DNA of 64,000 nucleotides from Clostridium hydrogenum (GCF_021432385.1 NZ_JAEACT010000002.1:372001-436000); one strand, 5' to 3'; positions 17,615 to 27,093 are shown, numbered from the stretch's first letter. Notes: generated by a model from the sequence alone, not told the origin. Made by a program: numbers and translations.

Positions 17615-18669
17615 TTTTCTCCTCCTTGATTTATGCTTTTATCTTGCATTTCTTTTATTATTTTTTTTCCTTGCTTGGAATTCAAAAATTTATATGTAAC
17701 ATCTGGCACTAATTTTTTTATATCTAATATACTTCCATTGATGAGTAACTTTCTTACTTTTGAAGCAGTAATAACTTCATTATCAATACATAACCTTGGA
17801 ACTTCAATTACCTCAATATGAAATTCAGGTAATAGCTTCTTCATTGTTGAATTATAAACTTGTGTAACTTCATCTGTTAATTCTTCACCAACAAATCTTC
17901 TATTTATTCCAAGAGCACCAGATATGTATTTTCCAAATATATTCAAGTCCAATATTGTTTGACTCTTAACTCTTTCACTTTTCTTTTTTATAAAATACGT
18001 TGGAAAAGTAGCATTAGAAATTATGTAATTACCGGCTTCATGAAGTACTACGTTTTTTAAATGTTTGGTACCTTCCTTAACCAAATAATATCTAACATCA
18101 AAGGGAAAAATTGATTTATCCTCAGAAACTACAAATATGTGAAGTATATCGCTTTCTGCTGAAGCTTTTTCTATTAAATATTTGTGTCCTAATGTAAATG
18201 GATTACAATTAACTACAATAGATGAAATTACTTTTCCCTCTTTCTTTGTTGTTTTTAACTTTTCCATGTGTTTTTTTATACCATTAGGATTATTTTCAAG
18301 TAAAATAACACTGTCTTTTACCTCTTCAATTTTATAAAATCCCATACTATTAAACATTTTATAATTCTTTGGCTTAGTAAATATAAATAAATCTGTGTTT
18401 CCTCTTGCATACTCTTCATTAACAAGATTAGAAACTATTTTATTTGAAAGCCCCATTCCTTTATACTTGTCATCTACAGCTATACATTTTAAAACTTTGC
18501 CATCAAAGGCACCCACCGCTGCTATTCCTTTTTCATCTTTTAAAGCTGTTATATATTCAACACTGCTATCTAAATTTAATTCCTGTTTGCTTAAAAAACT
18601 CTCAACACCCTTTAAATTTGCGTAATCATATTTTCCTATTACTAACTGTTTTAAATCTAAATTTTCCAT
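17605..18669 (-). CDS. citC: [Citrate (pro-3S)-lyase] ligase
   Basis: A 354-residue enzyme that acetylates the prosthetic group of CitD with acetate and ATP and so activates the lyase. The N-terminal ~130 residues form a GNAT-like domain ('CIAVDDKYKGMGLSNKIVS'). The rest is a nucleotidyltransferase with the T/HxGH site 'NPFTLGHKYLIEKA' (about residue 158) and a C-terminal 'ITASKVRKLLING' (about 307). It starts 2 bp after the citM stop codon with only a weak ribosome site, suggesting re-initiation. Confidence 0.92.
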   Translation of the reverse strand: MENLDLKQLVIGKYDYANLKGVESFLSKQELNLDSSVEYITALKDEKGIAAVGAFDGKVLKCIAVDDKYKGMGLSNKIVSNLVNEEYARGNTDLFIFTKPKNYKMFNSMGFYKIEEVKDSVILLENNPNGIKKHMEKLKTTKKEGKVISSIVVNCNPFTLGHKYLIEKASAESDILHIFVVSEDKSIFPFDVRYYLVKEGTKHLKNVVLHEAGNYIISNATFPTYFIKKKSERVKSQTILDLNIFGKYISGALGINRRFVGEELTDEVTQVYNSTMKKLLPEFHIEVIEVPRLCIDNEVITASKVRKLLINGSILDIKKLVPDVTYKFLNSKQGKKIIKEMQDKSINQGGEKWI

Positions 18670-18671
18670 AA

Positions 18672-19853
18672 CTATATTCTTGCTAATCCATCCTTTATTG
18701 CTACATCTTTTACTGCATCTGCTACAGCCGTACTTACCCTCTCATCAAAAGCATCAGGTATTATATATTCTTCACTAAGTTCATTTTCACTTACAAGCTT
18801 TGCAATAGATTTAGCAGCTTCAAGCTTCATCTTATCAGTTATTTCTGAAACCCTAAGTTCTAAAGCGCCTTTAAATATTCCTGGAAACACCAATAAATTA
18901 TTAATTTGATTAGGAAAATCTGATCTTCCTGTTGCCGTAATCCTTGCACCCGCGCTTTTAGCTTCTTCTGGCATTATCTCTGGAATAGGATTAGCTAAAG
19001 CAAAAACTATACTATCCTTATTCATTTGTTTAACCATATCTTTTGTCAAAACATTTTCTACAGATAACCCTATAAATACATCTTTTCCCTTTATTAAGTT
19101 TTCAAGTCTTCCATGTTCCAGGTTTCTATTAGTTACTTTTGCAATTTCAACTTGTGCTTCATTAAGCTCTGGAGCATCTTCTACTATTGCACCATTAATA
19201 TCATTTAAAACAACATTTTTAACACCTGCTTTAATAAGCAATTTAGCTGTAGCAATTCCAGACGCTCCTGCACCATTTATTAGTACATTTAAATCTTCAA
19301 GTTTTTTATTAACTACTTTAACTGCATTGTATAATCCTGCCAATACTGCAACTGCTGTTCCATGCTGATCATCATGATATACTGGAATATCCAAACTCTT
19401 TTTTAGTTCGTCTTCTATATAAAAACATTCTGGGGCTTTTATATCTTCTAAATGTATTCCTCCAAATCCAGGTGATATCATCTTTATGGTATTAACTATT
19501 TCCTTTTTATCATTACTATTTATACAAATTGGGAAGGCATTTACATTTCCAAACTTTCTAAGCAATAATGCTTTTCCTTCAATTACCGGAAGCCCTGCCA
19601 CAGACCCTGTATCTCCTAGTCCTAAAACTGCTGTACCATTTGTGATAATAGCTATAGTTGTACCTTTTATAGTATAATCATAAGCTTTGTTACTATCCTT
19701 ACGTATTTCCTTACAAATTCCAGACACTCCAGGAGTATACACAACGGCTAAATCCTCTTTGTTTTTTAATGGTACTGTACCACTTATCTTAAGCATCCCC
19801 CTTGCACTCTTATGCAATTTTAAAGATTCTCCAATTACACTTAGCTTTTCCAT
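18672..19853 (-). CDS. citM: Malic enzyme-family protein, probable CitM-type oxaloacetate decarboxylase
   Basis: A 393-residue malic enzyme with the N-terminal 'AVVYTPGVSGICKEI' (about 37), the metal/substrate region 'GGIHLEDIKAPECF' (about 134), 'YHDDQHGTAVAVLAG' (about 160) and the NAD fold 'VLINGAGASGIATAKLL' (about 189). By sequence it could be an NAD malic enzyme. However, first position in a citrate lyase operon opposite a SorC-type regulator is the arrangement known from lactic acid bacteria, where this protein (CitM) is a soluble oxaloacetate decarboxylase. No membrane-bound oxaloacetate decarboxylase genes are near, which supports that role; it remains inference. The start follows AAAGGGG. 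Confidence 0.88.
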   Translation of the reverse strand: MEKLSVIGESLKLHKSARGMLKISGTVPLKNKEDLAVVYTPGVSGICKEIRKDSNKAYDYTIKGTTIAIITNGTAVLGLGDTGSVAGLPVIEGKALLLRKFGNVNAFPICINSNDKKEIVNTIKMISPGFGGIHLEDIKAPECFYIEDELKKSLDIPVYHDDQHGTAVAVLAGLYNAVKVVNKKLEDLNVLINGAGASGIATAKLLIKAGVKNVVLNDINGAIVEDAPELNEAQVEIAKVTNRNLEHGRLENLIKGKDVFIGLSVENVLTKDMVKQMNKDSIVFALANPIPEIMPEEAKSAGARITATGRSDFPNQINNLLVFPGIFKGALELRVSEITDKMKLEAAKSIAKLVSENELSEEYIIPDAFDERVSTAVADAVKDVAIKDGLARI

Positions 19854-19917
19854 ACTAATCGCCCCTTTCTTTTAATTATAAAAATTTATGTATTTCAATC
19901 TTTTAATTCATAATACA

Positions 19918-19946
19918 ATAATATAAGTTAATTCTATTATAGTCAA
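19918..19946 (-). promoter_or_regulatory. Promoter of the citM-citCDEFX-pckA operon
   Basis: The reverse strand has TTGACT (19941-19946), 17 nt and TATTAT (19918-19923), putting the transcript start near 19911, about 58 nt before citM. The -35 touches the large inverted repeat described next. Confidence 0.7.
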
Positions 19947-19977
19947 ACATTTGTTAATATTTATAACAAATGTTTTG
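19944..19977. promoter_or_regulatory. Palindromic operator, probable CitI site
   Basis: CAAACATTTGTTA and TAACAAATGTTTTG form an almost perfect inverted repeat around an AT-rich centre. The centre lies roughly 50 bp upstream of the predicted citM transcript start, an activator-type position. A half-site ACATTTGTTA recurs at about 23028-23037 in the citG-citS intergenic region, as expected if one regulator controls both transcription units. The remaining 320 bp up to the regulator gene are AT-rich with a possible TATAAT near 20213 but nothing else I can name. Confidence 0.6.
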
Positions 19978-20299
19978 AGTCGTTTATACTATTGTTCATT
20001 TGTTTTTCTAGCTTTTACTTTGAATTTCTAGGTTTTTAGCTCACTTACTATATTTCTATTATTTGCTTTTAAAAGCCAGTAGTTTTTTAACTTATGTTAA
20101 TTTATCAAACAAAAGTTAAAAGTATTTCATTTAAAAATGGTATTTATAATCATGCAGTAAAGAACAATTTTAAAAATTATGCAATTTTTTCTCCACAAAA
20201 CTTCATTTTTCTATTATAATAATAATGAAGTAATTCAATTTATCCATAATAATAATTTAACTAAACCATACTAAAATTAAGTAATCAGAGGTATAAATT

Positions 20300-21277
20300 A
20301 TGAATGACTATGAAAAAATGAGTGAGGTTGAAAAGAATAATTTTCTTTCTGAAATTTGCAATTTGTATTATGAAGCCAATATGACTCAATCAGAAATTGC
20401 TCAAAAGTTTTCTACAACCCGTTTTAAAATATCAAAATTTTTATCAGAAGCAAAAGAAAAGAAAATAGTTGAAATTACGATTCATCGTACATACGATCAC
20501 AATTCAAATTTAGAGCTTGCCTTAAAAGAACGTTTTAATTTAAAAGATGCAATAGTATTTGATAATTCTTCTTCTCCAAGTGAAGATAGTCTAGCATGTT
20601 TAGGTGAGCTTGGCGCAAATTATATAAACTCAATAATCAAAGAAAACTTAATTATAGGAATAGCTTGGGGTAAAACTTTATCTAACGTTATAAAAAATAT
20701 GCATCCTCGCAAGAAATTTCCTATAACTGTAGTTCAAATTTTAGGATCTGCCGCCAAAAATAATCCTTTAAATGACACACCTGAACTAATAAGAAAATTA
20801 GCGAATAGTTATGACGGAAAATATAAATTTCTTTACGCACCTATGTATATTGATAATGATTACGCCAGAAAAGCTCTTATTCATGAACCAGTTATTAACG
20901 ATACTTTGTTTTTAGCTAGCAAAGCAGATATAATAATAACCGGTATAGGAACAGTTGATTCCATATTTTCTTCTTCTTTATGGTCAAATTATCTTGTCAA
21001 AAACGAAGAAAAAATTGCTAAAGACTTGGGCGCTGCTGGTTGCATATGCGGTCACATTTTTGATGTAAATGGTAACGAATTAAATCTAGATTTAAACAAA
21101 AAGCTTATAGGTGTAGATTTAGCCACATTGCATCACACAAAATACACCGTAGCAATAGCAGCCGGAAAATTCAAAGCAAATGCTATTTTAGGTGCTCTTA
21201 GAGGAAATCATATAAACGTTCTTATTACAGATAGTTCTACTGCCGAAAAAGTTCTTTATTCTGACGAAAAATTTTAA
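20300..21277 (+). CDS. citI: SorC/DeoR-family regulator of citrate genes
   Basis: A 325-residue transcriptional regulator. The N-terminal helix-turn-helix 'TQSEIAQKFSTTRFKISKF' (about residues 33-51) is followed by a SorC-type sugar/ligand-binding domain with 'GIAWGKTLSNVI' (about 123), 'ADIIITGIGTVDS' (about 212) and 'GVDLATLHH' (about 275). It is transcribed away from the citM operon. In lactic acid bacteria the homologous gene citI is in the same divergent place and encodes a citrate-responsive activator, so I assign the name by family and context. AGAGG precedes the start. The stop is followed after 4 bp by a structured palindrome. Confidence 0.82.
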   Translation: MNDYEKMSEVEKNNFLSEICNLYYEANMTQSEIAQKFSTTRFKISKFLSEAKEKKIVEITIHRTYDHNSNLELALKERFNLKDAIVFDNSSSPSEDSLACLGELGANYINSIIKENLIIGIAWGKTLSNVIKNMHPRKKFPITVVQILGSAAKNNPLNDTPELIRKLANSYDGKYKFLYAPMYIDNDYARKALIHEPVINDTLFLASKADIIITGIGTVDSIFSSSLWSNYLVKNEEKIAKDLGAAGCICGHIFDVNGNELNLDLNKKLIGVDLATLHHTKYTVAIAAGKFKANAILGALRGNHINVLITDSSTAEKVLYSDEKF

Positions 21278-21281
21278 ATAT

Positions 21282-21613
21282 ATTGCGAAGTAAGAGCATT
21301 CTGGAACATTAAATAGCAGCAATAAATCTAAGAGGAATATTATCAAAATCCTAAGAACTTTCAATAACTCACTATCGTTCAGACAAATTGAAAGCTCTAA
21401 GTCTTTTGAGAATATTCCTCTAAGATTTATAAGCTGTTATTTAAATCGTTCCAAAACGCTCTTACTTCGCAATTACAGTGGTTTAAGGAAAGAACCCATC
21501 CATGAGGTTTGGACGTAAGTCCATTAAGATTCTTAACTAGTTATAACTAATTTCTAGTGCTGCATTTCGAAAAAATGAATTACCAAAAAATATTAGTGTG
21601 CCTACGGAATTTT
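21282..21613. repeat. Structured 3'-end palindrome, copy 2 (inverted orientation, split short module)
   Basis: 21282-21473 is a 192-bp palindrome with arms ATTGCGAAGTAAGAGC / complement and the core TTTCAATAACTC...GTTCAGACAAATTGAAAG. It starts 4 bp after the regulator stop codon. Its orientation is opposite to copy 1, as is that of its gene. The short module survives only in part (GTGCCTACGGAATTTTGGG, 21597-21613) and is 123 bp away instead of 11 bp, as if sequence had been inserted. Confidence 0.8.
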
Positions 21614-21691
21614 GGGCTAGTGCAGAAAATTTAATTTTTTACCAAATAATATGCTAGAAGATGCTAATTAGTATATTATTTGATAAACTTA

Positions 21692-22017
21692 TTTAAACAT
21701 CGTGAAATAAAGATGTAGTGGATTAATCAAAGAACCTTTGGTAGGTGTAGAGAAAAAATGATGTTAGGGAATAGTGGCGAAAAAATTTCTAAATAAAATT
21801 GTATAAAACTTAGTTGGAAATTTTTTAAAGCTTTAGAGCTTTAGATTGTCTGAGCATCTTTTTGCGAGTTATCGAAAGCTCTTAAGCTTTAAAAAATTTG
21901 CTGCTTAGTTTTATTAATTTTATTTAGGATTTTGAGCTGCTATTCACTAACATCATTTTTCTACACCTGCCAAAGGTTCTTTGATTTTGCACTACACTTT
22001 GCTTCGCAATGTTTAAA
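21692..22017. repeat. Structured palindrome, copy 3 (extended and divergent)
   Basis: A ~325-bp imperfect palindrome. The outer arms read TTTAAACATYGTGAAATAAAG / complement and contain TCAAAGAACCTTTGG. The inner tip keeps the family core (GATTGTCTGAGC and GCGAGTTATCGAAAG), but most arm positions differ from the other copies while still pairing. It ends 41 bp after the citG stop codon (in citG transcription order). With copy 2 it fills the 780-bp space between citI and citG; I see no gene there. Confidence 0.75.
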
Positions 22018-22058
22018 CTTTGTGTGACAATACCTAAAAAATTACTGTAACTCTACTT

Positions 22059-22922
22059 TTAATTTATATACTTTCGAATTAAATCCATAAAAACAGTTAC
22101 TCCCAATATATCTGCACTTCCACCAGGACTTATATTTTTCTCTATAAATTCCTCGTTAAGATTTTGTATCATTTCTCTTCCTTCACAGGATTTCATACCA
22201 CCAGCTTTGATTATGCTTTTCGCCTTTTCTTGAACTTCCCTCAGGATTTCAACCGAATGTCTATGAATTATATTTGTATCTTCACATACTTGCATTATTC
22301 CTATAAGCGTATGTACAAGCCTATCGTTTATACTCAATTCGGCGCTTTCATCAAAAAACTTTAAAGAGAAATCAAATACAATTGGCATCCCTTCCTCAAC
22401 TTCACCCTTAATACCTTTTATCTTGTAATCCACATATATTTTTTCACCATAAGACAGTTCTTTATTCAAATCAATATTTTCAAGTTCACTTTTTACTATT
22501 CCAGCTGTCATTTCCACTATTATTTTTCTTATAGCTTCAAAGGATCTCCCATCACTAACAGCTTTTCCTGCCGCAGCACATGCTATACCCATTAAAAATA
22601 TCATTCCCTTATGTGTATTAACACCCTTGGTTTTTAAAAACATATCCTTCTCCGCTTCAATGCCAATTTCCCTTATATTTCTAAACAATTGCTTGCATGA
22701 AACTTCTTTAAAGCCTTCTCTCACAAATTTAACAAAATAGCTACTCAAAGCGCAGGTACTGTCAATAAAAGTATAAAAGTCCATATCCTTATGAGCACCA
22801 TTTGATACTGGCGATACCAATCCAGGAGACGGAAAACATGAAACTTCATACATCATAGCTTGTATTGCAAAGCTAGCAATATTAAACGCTATCTTTTCTT
22901 TATGTTCATCAGTGTATTTCAT
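22059..22922 (-). CDS. citG: Triphosphoribosyl-dephospho-CoA synthase
   Basis: A 287-residue CitG, which makes the citrate lyase prosthetic group precursor from ATP and dephospho-CoA. The conserved 'PSPGLVSPVSNGAHKDMD' (about residues 33-50), 'GVNTHKGMIFLMGIACAA' (about 98) and the C-terminal 'SPGGSADILGVTVFM' (about 265) are present. The ATG at 22922 is chosen because GGGGG lies 8 nt upstream; an ATG 7 codons earlier would include that site. It is transcribed divergently from the citrate transporter and not within the main cit operon. Confidence 0.92.
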   Translation of the reverse strand: MKYTDEHKEKIAFNIASFAIQAMMYEVSCFPSPGLVSPVSNGAHKDMDFYTFIDSTCALSSYFVKFVREGFKEVSCKQLFRNIREIGIEAEKDMFLKTKGVNTHKGMIFLMGIACAAAGKAVSDGRSFEAIRKIIVEMTAGIVKSELENIDLNKELSYGEKIYVDYKIKGIKGEVEEGMPIVFDFSLKFFDESAELSINDRLVHTLIGIMQVCEDTNIIHRHSVEILREVQEKAKSIIKAGGMKSCEGREMIQNLNEEFIEKNISPGGSADILGVTVFMDLIRKYIN

Positions 22923-23146
22923 CGTATACCCCCATACATTCAATTTATTTTATCTCTTTAATATTTAAAACTCAAAGCTAATTTATCAAATATTTTCAAG
23001 CGTTTTATCAAAAGTTGTATTATATCACATTTGTTAAGGACATATGAAATTATACTGTTATTTCGACCTTATTTCAACAATTTTTAGCATATATTTTTGA
23101 TTTTTATGTGTCATTTATTACTTTTGTTATTTTTTTATAACTTTTG

Positions 23147-23175
23147 TTGACATTTGAAAACGTTATTGCTATTAT
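23147..23175 (+). promoter_or_regulatory. citS promoter with cre-like sequence
   Basis: TTGACA (23147-23152), 17 nt and TATTAT (23170-23175) form a strong promoter with a ~125-nt leader. The spacer contains TTGAAAACGTTATTG, close to the CcpA cre consensus. This suggests carbon catabolite repression of citrate uptake; two positions deviate, so the cre call is tentative. A CAAGCGTTTTATCA-like sequence near 22998 could serve the divergent citG. Confidence 0.6.
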
Positions 23176-23310
23176 ATAATACAATAATAACTTTCTTGAT
23201 GAGTAATATATTATTTTTTATAAAAGGAGATGATGTTGTCTAAACATTTATACATAAAATTTACTTTTTTACAATTATAAAAATTTTAATATTTGTATGG
23301 AGGCTTTAAA

Positions 23311-24660
23311 ATGGATAATTCGGAAATAAAAGAAGAAACTGAAAGTAAACAAGTTTCTCCTATAAAAAACTTCTTCAGCATAAAAATTGGAGTCATGCCA
23401 TTAGGTGTATTTTTATTATTACTTATTGTGGATTCTCTCTTAATACAGAAAAAAATATTGCCTACTGATATGATAGGCGCAGGCTCTATAATGGTGTTAT
23501 TTGGATTTGCCTGCGAAGAAATCGGTAAAAGAATTCCTATCCTCAAAAATGTTGGAGGCAAAGCTATAATGGCAACTTTTTTGCCTTCCTATTTGGTTTA
23601 TGCTAATTTACTACCAAAACAAGCCGTAACTTCTGTAGACTTTTTTATGAAACAAACTAATTTTTTATATGTTTTTATTGCTTGCTTAATTGTGGGAAGC
23701 ATTCTTAGTATGAATAGAACCGTACTTATCAAAGCATTAGTTCGTATTTTTATTCCAATGGCAGCTGCTTTAGTTATGGGTTCAATCGTCGGTACACTTG
23801 TAGGTACAGTGCTTGGTCTGGGTGCCTTCAAGACTTATTTCTTTATTGTTGTACCAATCATGGCAGGTGGCGTTGGAGAAGGAGCACTTCCTCTTTCTAT
23901 GGGTTATTCCTCCATATTGAAGCAAGGACAAGCTGGGATATTTGCTCAAGTACTCCCTTGTGTAATGCTCGGAAGTTTAGTAGCTATAATTCTTTCCGGA
24001 GTTTTAAAGTATATAGGTCAAAAATATCCAAAATACTCTGGTAATGGATCCCTACTAAAAGCAGGAAAAGATGATGAAATATTAAGAATTGCTCAAGAGG
24101 GCGATAAAGCTAAAGCTTCAGCAAATCATGACTTATCTCAACTTACCGTAGCGGGAATATTGTCCTTTGCTTTATACTTAGCTGGGGTATATATAAATTC
24201 TTTAATTGGATTACCTGCACCTATAGTTATGCTAATTGCTGTGGTTATGGCAAAAGTGCTTGGACTTATCCCTAAAAACATAGAAAAGGGTGGATATTCC
24301 TTATTCAGATTTATTGCTACTGCTGTTACTACTCCCTTGCTATTTGGTATAGGTGTTTCAATGACGCCATGGAAAAACTTGGTCGCAGTTTTTTCAAGTC
24401 CAAGATACCTAATAGTAATTACCTTGACAGTTGTAACCATTGTTCTTGTAGGCTGGTTTGTTGGGAACTTAGTTGGAATGTATCCAGTAGAGGCTGCAAT
24501 CGTAACTGCTTGTAATAGTGGACAAGGTGGAACTGGTGTTGTATCAATACTTACAGCTTCAGATAGATTAGAATTAATGCCTTTCGGACAACTTGCCACA
24601 AGAATTGGTGGCGCTTTAACAGTTGTAGTAGGAATTGCATTATTAAGATTGTTACACTAA
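23311..24660 (+). CDS. citS: Citrate:cation symporter, 2-hydroxycarboxylate transporter family
   Basis: A 449-residue, 11-12 helix membrane protein of the 2HCT family (CitS/CitP/MaeN). The two GGxG signature loops that form the substrate site are present: 'MAGGVGEGALPLSMGY' (about residue 190) and 'CNSGQGGTGVVSILTAS' (about 407), each in its half of the inverted repeat fold. The start ATG at 23311 follows GGAGG; an in-frame ATG six codons earlier would contain that site. Its context next to citG and the citrate lyase operon makes citrate the probable substrate. Sodium versus proton coupling or citrate/acetate exchange cannot be read from the sequence. Confidence 0.88.
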   Translation: MDNSEIKEETESKQVSPIKNFFSIKIGVMPLGVFLLLLIVDSLLIQKKILPTDMIGAGSIMVLFGFACEEIGKRIPILKNVGGKAIMATFLPSYLVYANLLPKQAVTSVDFFMKQTNFLYVFIACLIVGSILSMNRTVLIKALVRIFIPMAAALVMGSIVGTLVGTVLGLGAFKTYFFIVVPIMAGGVGEGALPLSMGYSSILKQGQAGIFAQVLPCVMLGSLVAIILSGVLKYIGQKYPKYSGNGSLLKAGKDDEILRIAQEGDKAKASANHDLSQLTVAGILSFALYLAGVYINSLIGLPAPIVMLIAVVMAKVLGLIPKNIEKGGYSLFRFIATAVTTPLLFGIGVSMTPWKNLVAVFSSPRYLIVITLTVVTIVLVGWFVGNLVGMYPVEAAIVTACNSGQGGTGVVSILTASDRLELMPFGQLATRIGGALTVVVGIALLRLLH

Positions 24661-24722
24661 TAATTTATTAAAACCTTTGTATATAACCAAGTCATATTTA
24701 TTCATACTAAAGTCAAACTATA

Positions 24723-24772
24723 GATAAACCATTTCAACTACCAAAATCAATTTGTATCAAGTGGCTTATCTT
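24723..24772. repeat. Small palindrome after citS, related to a segment at 41.05 kb
   Basis: AGATAAACCATTT and AAGTGGCTTATCT form inverted ends around CAACTACCAAAATCAATTTG. The reverse complement of 41050-41098 carries nearly the same left arm and centre (ATAAACTATTTCAACTA, then AAAATCAATTTG). This segment resembles the outer arms that surround the heptamer palindromes. Confidence 0.5.
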
Positions 24773-24783
24773 TAATAAAAAAA

Positions 24784-24840
24784 AACAAGTTTCCAAATTG
24801 TATGCTAATTTTGCGTACTATTTGGGGAACTTGCTTTTTT
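24784..24840 (+). terminator. Intrinsic terminator of citS
   Basis: ACAAGTTTCCAAAT and ATTTGGGGAACTTG form a stem around TGTATGCTAATTTTGCGTAC (itself partly pairing), followed by CTTTTTT. Read rightward, 125 bp after citS. Confidence 0.8.
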
Positions 24841-24921
24841 ATATCTGTTAACTTTGTTGAAATAAGTTTTATATAGTTCGTAAAATTAATCGCTATATAA
24901 TCTTTTAGCCACCCTGTATAA

Positions 24922-27060
24922 CTATTGTTCTTTAATGCTTACCGCACCATAATTATTCATTCTTATGGTATACACTGTTTTTTCATTAGTATTAGGTTTC
25001 ACACCAAATACATTATTTAAAGTTTTTTCTTTAAGCAGAGCTTTCATAAGTTCCTTATTAATTTCTATGCCATAGGCTGCAAGTGTATTTTTCCAAGATG
25101 TAAACTTACATCCACCCTTCCAACTGGTACAATAAAATGCTTTTGAATTTTCAAGAATATCTCCATTTTGGCACAGCGGACACTTACCTAAACTTTCTAT
25201 AGGCTTGCTGTTTTTTAAATTCTTGCTATTGTTACTGTCTTCAAACACTATACTTCTATTCACTTTATTTGATTCCTGTATTATATACCTTACATACCTC
25301 TGAATGCTTTGCATAAATCTTTCTTTCTGAAGCTTCCCTTTTGCAATTGAAGTTAATCCTTTTTCCCATCTTCCCGTAGTCTCTGGTGATTTTAATTCTG
25401 GAGGAACAATTTCTATTAACTTCATTCCTTTTTCTGTTGGCTGAAGGGTTTTTCCTTTTCTTTTTATATATCCAACACTTATGAGTCTTTCAATTATAGC
25501 AGCTCTTGTAGCTGGTGTTCCAATTCCGCCTTCTTTAAGCTGTTCCCTAAGTTCTTCATCTTCTACAAAACGGCCTGCATTTTCCATGGCAGAAAGCAGA
25601 GATGCTTCATTGTATGTGCTTGGCGGCTTCGTTTTCTTTTGAAGAAATTCCGTGTCTATTACATTTACACTGTCATTTTTCTTTAACTTAGGAAGTTCTG
25701 CCTCATCTTCTTCTTCCTCATTATCATCTTTTTTATTTTTACTATCATTTCTGTAGAACTCCATCCAGCCTAGCTTTAATATAGTTTTTCCTCTAGTTAG
25801 AAATTGTTCTTCACAAACTTCTGTAGTTATTTTAGTTATTGTATATTCATAATTAGGGTAAAATACACATAAAAATCTTTTTACAATGAGATCATATGCT
25901 TTTCTTTCATCTGAAGTTAAACTATTTAAGTTTGGTTTTACATCCGTTGGAATTATAGCATGGTGATCACTTACCTTAGAATCATCTATAATTCTTTTTC
26001 CAAGTGGTAATTTAGGCATAGCTAAAATATTGCCCACAAATTCTTTATATGGTTCAATATTAAGTCTCGCTATTGTATTTTTTATTTTATTAACCATGTC
26101 ATGGCTCAAATATCTGCTATCCGTTCTAGGATATGTAACCATTTTTCTTTTTTCATATAAATCTTGAATAGTGTCCAAGGTTTTTTGCGCTGAAAAGCCA
26201 AACTTTTTATTACAATCCCTTTGAAGCTCTGTTAAATCATATAAAAGTGGTGGAATCTGCTTCTTTTTATTGTTTTCTACGCTTATTACTTTTCCAAGCT
26301 GACCTTTAATTTTATTGGAAATTTCCTCAGCTTTTTTCATATCCATTATTTTAGTTTCTTTTGTTTCCTTATCAAACCAAGTACCCTTAAAACCATCGTA
26401 AACTGCATTAACCTCAAAGTAATCCTTTGGTACAAAGTTATTAATTTCTTTTTGTCTCTCTGTTATTATTGCAAGGGTTGGAGTTTGGACTCTTCCCACA
26501 CTTAAAAGCAAGTTATACTTTAATGTATATGCACGACTTGCATTCATTCCAACAAGCCAATCAGCTTCCGACCTACATTTTGCGGAGTAATATAGGTTGT
26601 CATACTCTGCACTTGGTTTTATAGCATCAAAACCTTCTTTTATTGCTTCATCCGTCATACTTGAAATCCACAATCTGTTAAAAGGCTTGCTACAGCCTGC
26701 TGCCTCGTATGTATATCTAAAAATCAGTTCACCTTCACGCCCAGCATCGGTAGCACAAATAAGAGATTCTATATCATCTCTACTCATTAATTTCTTTAAT
26801 ATATTAAATTGTTTTATAGTACCATCTATCGGTTTTATTTTCATTACTTCAGGTATTATAGGAAGTGTATCAAATCTCCATTTCTTGTATATAGGATTGT
26901 ATTCCTCTGGCTCCCAAAGTGTTACTAGGTGACCTACCGCCCAAGTTACAATGTACTTTTGTCCGATAAGACAGCCTTCACCTTTAGTATTAGCTTTTAG
27001 TACCCGTGCTATATCTCTTCCAACTGACGGTTTCTCTGAAACCACCAAAATTTTTCCCAT
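24922..27060 (-). CDS. topB: DNA topoisomerase III
   Basis: A 712-residue type IA topoisomerase. The N-terminal TOPRIM domain begins 'MGKILVVSEKPSVGRDIARV' and contains the acidic 'CATDAGREGELIFR' (about residue 103). The catalytic tyrosine lies in 'MVTYPRTDSRYLS' (about 312), and 'EGGIGTPATRAAIIERL' (about 527) is typical of TopB. A cysteine pair ('LGKCPLCQNGDIL') and later Cys residues near 640-665 form a zinc ribbon. The start is taken at 27060 by comparison with the family; an ATG four codons upstream is possible, and neither has a strong ribosome site. It relaxes or decatenates single-stranded-containing DNA during replication and recombination. Confidence 0.92.
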   Translation of the reverse strand: MGKILVVSEKPSVGRDIARVLKANTKGEGCLIGQKYIVTWAVGHLVTLWEPEEYNPIYKKWRFDTLPIIPEVMKIKPIDGTIKQFNILKKLMSRDDIESLICATDAGREGELIFRYTYEAAGCSKPFNRLWISSMTDEAIKEGFDAIKPSAEYDNLYYSAKCRSEADWLVGMNASRAYTLKYNLLLSVGRVQTPTLAIITERQKEINNFVPKDYFEVNAVYDGFKGTWFDKETKETKIMDMKKAEEISNKIKGQLGKVISVENNKKKQIPPLLYDLTELQRDCNKKFGFSAQKTLDTIQDLYEKRKMVTYPRTDSRYLSHDMVNKIKNTIARLNIEPYKEFVGNILAMPKLPLGKRIIDDSKVSDHHAIIPTDVKPNLNSLTSDERKAYDLIVKRFLCVFYPNYEYTITKITTEVCEEQFLTRGKTILKLGWMEFYRNDSKNKKDDNEEEEDEAELPKLKKNDSVNVIDTEFLQKKTKPPSTYNEASLLSAMENAGRFVEDEELREQLKEGGIGTPATRAAIIERLISVGYIKRKGKTLQPTEKGMKLIEIVPPELKSPETTGRWEKGLTSIAKGKLQKERFMQSIQRYVRYIIQESNKVNRSIVFEDSNNSKNLKNSKPIESLGKCPLCQNGDILENSKAFYCTSWKGGCKFTSWKNTLAAYGIEINKELMKALLKEKTLNNVFGVKPNTNEKTVYTIRMNNYGAVSIKEQ

Positions 27061-27093
27061 GGAATCACTCATTTCTAAATATTCTACTAAATA

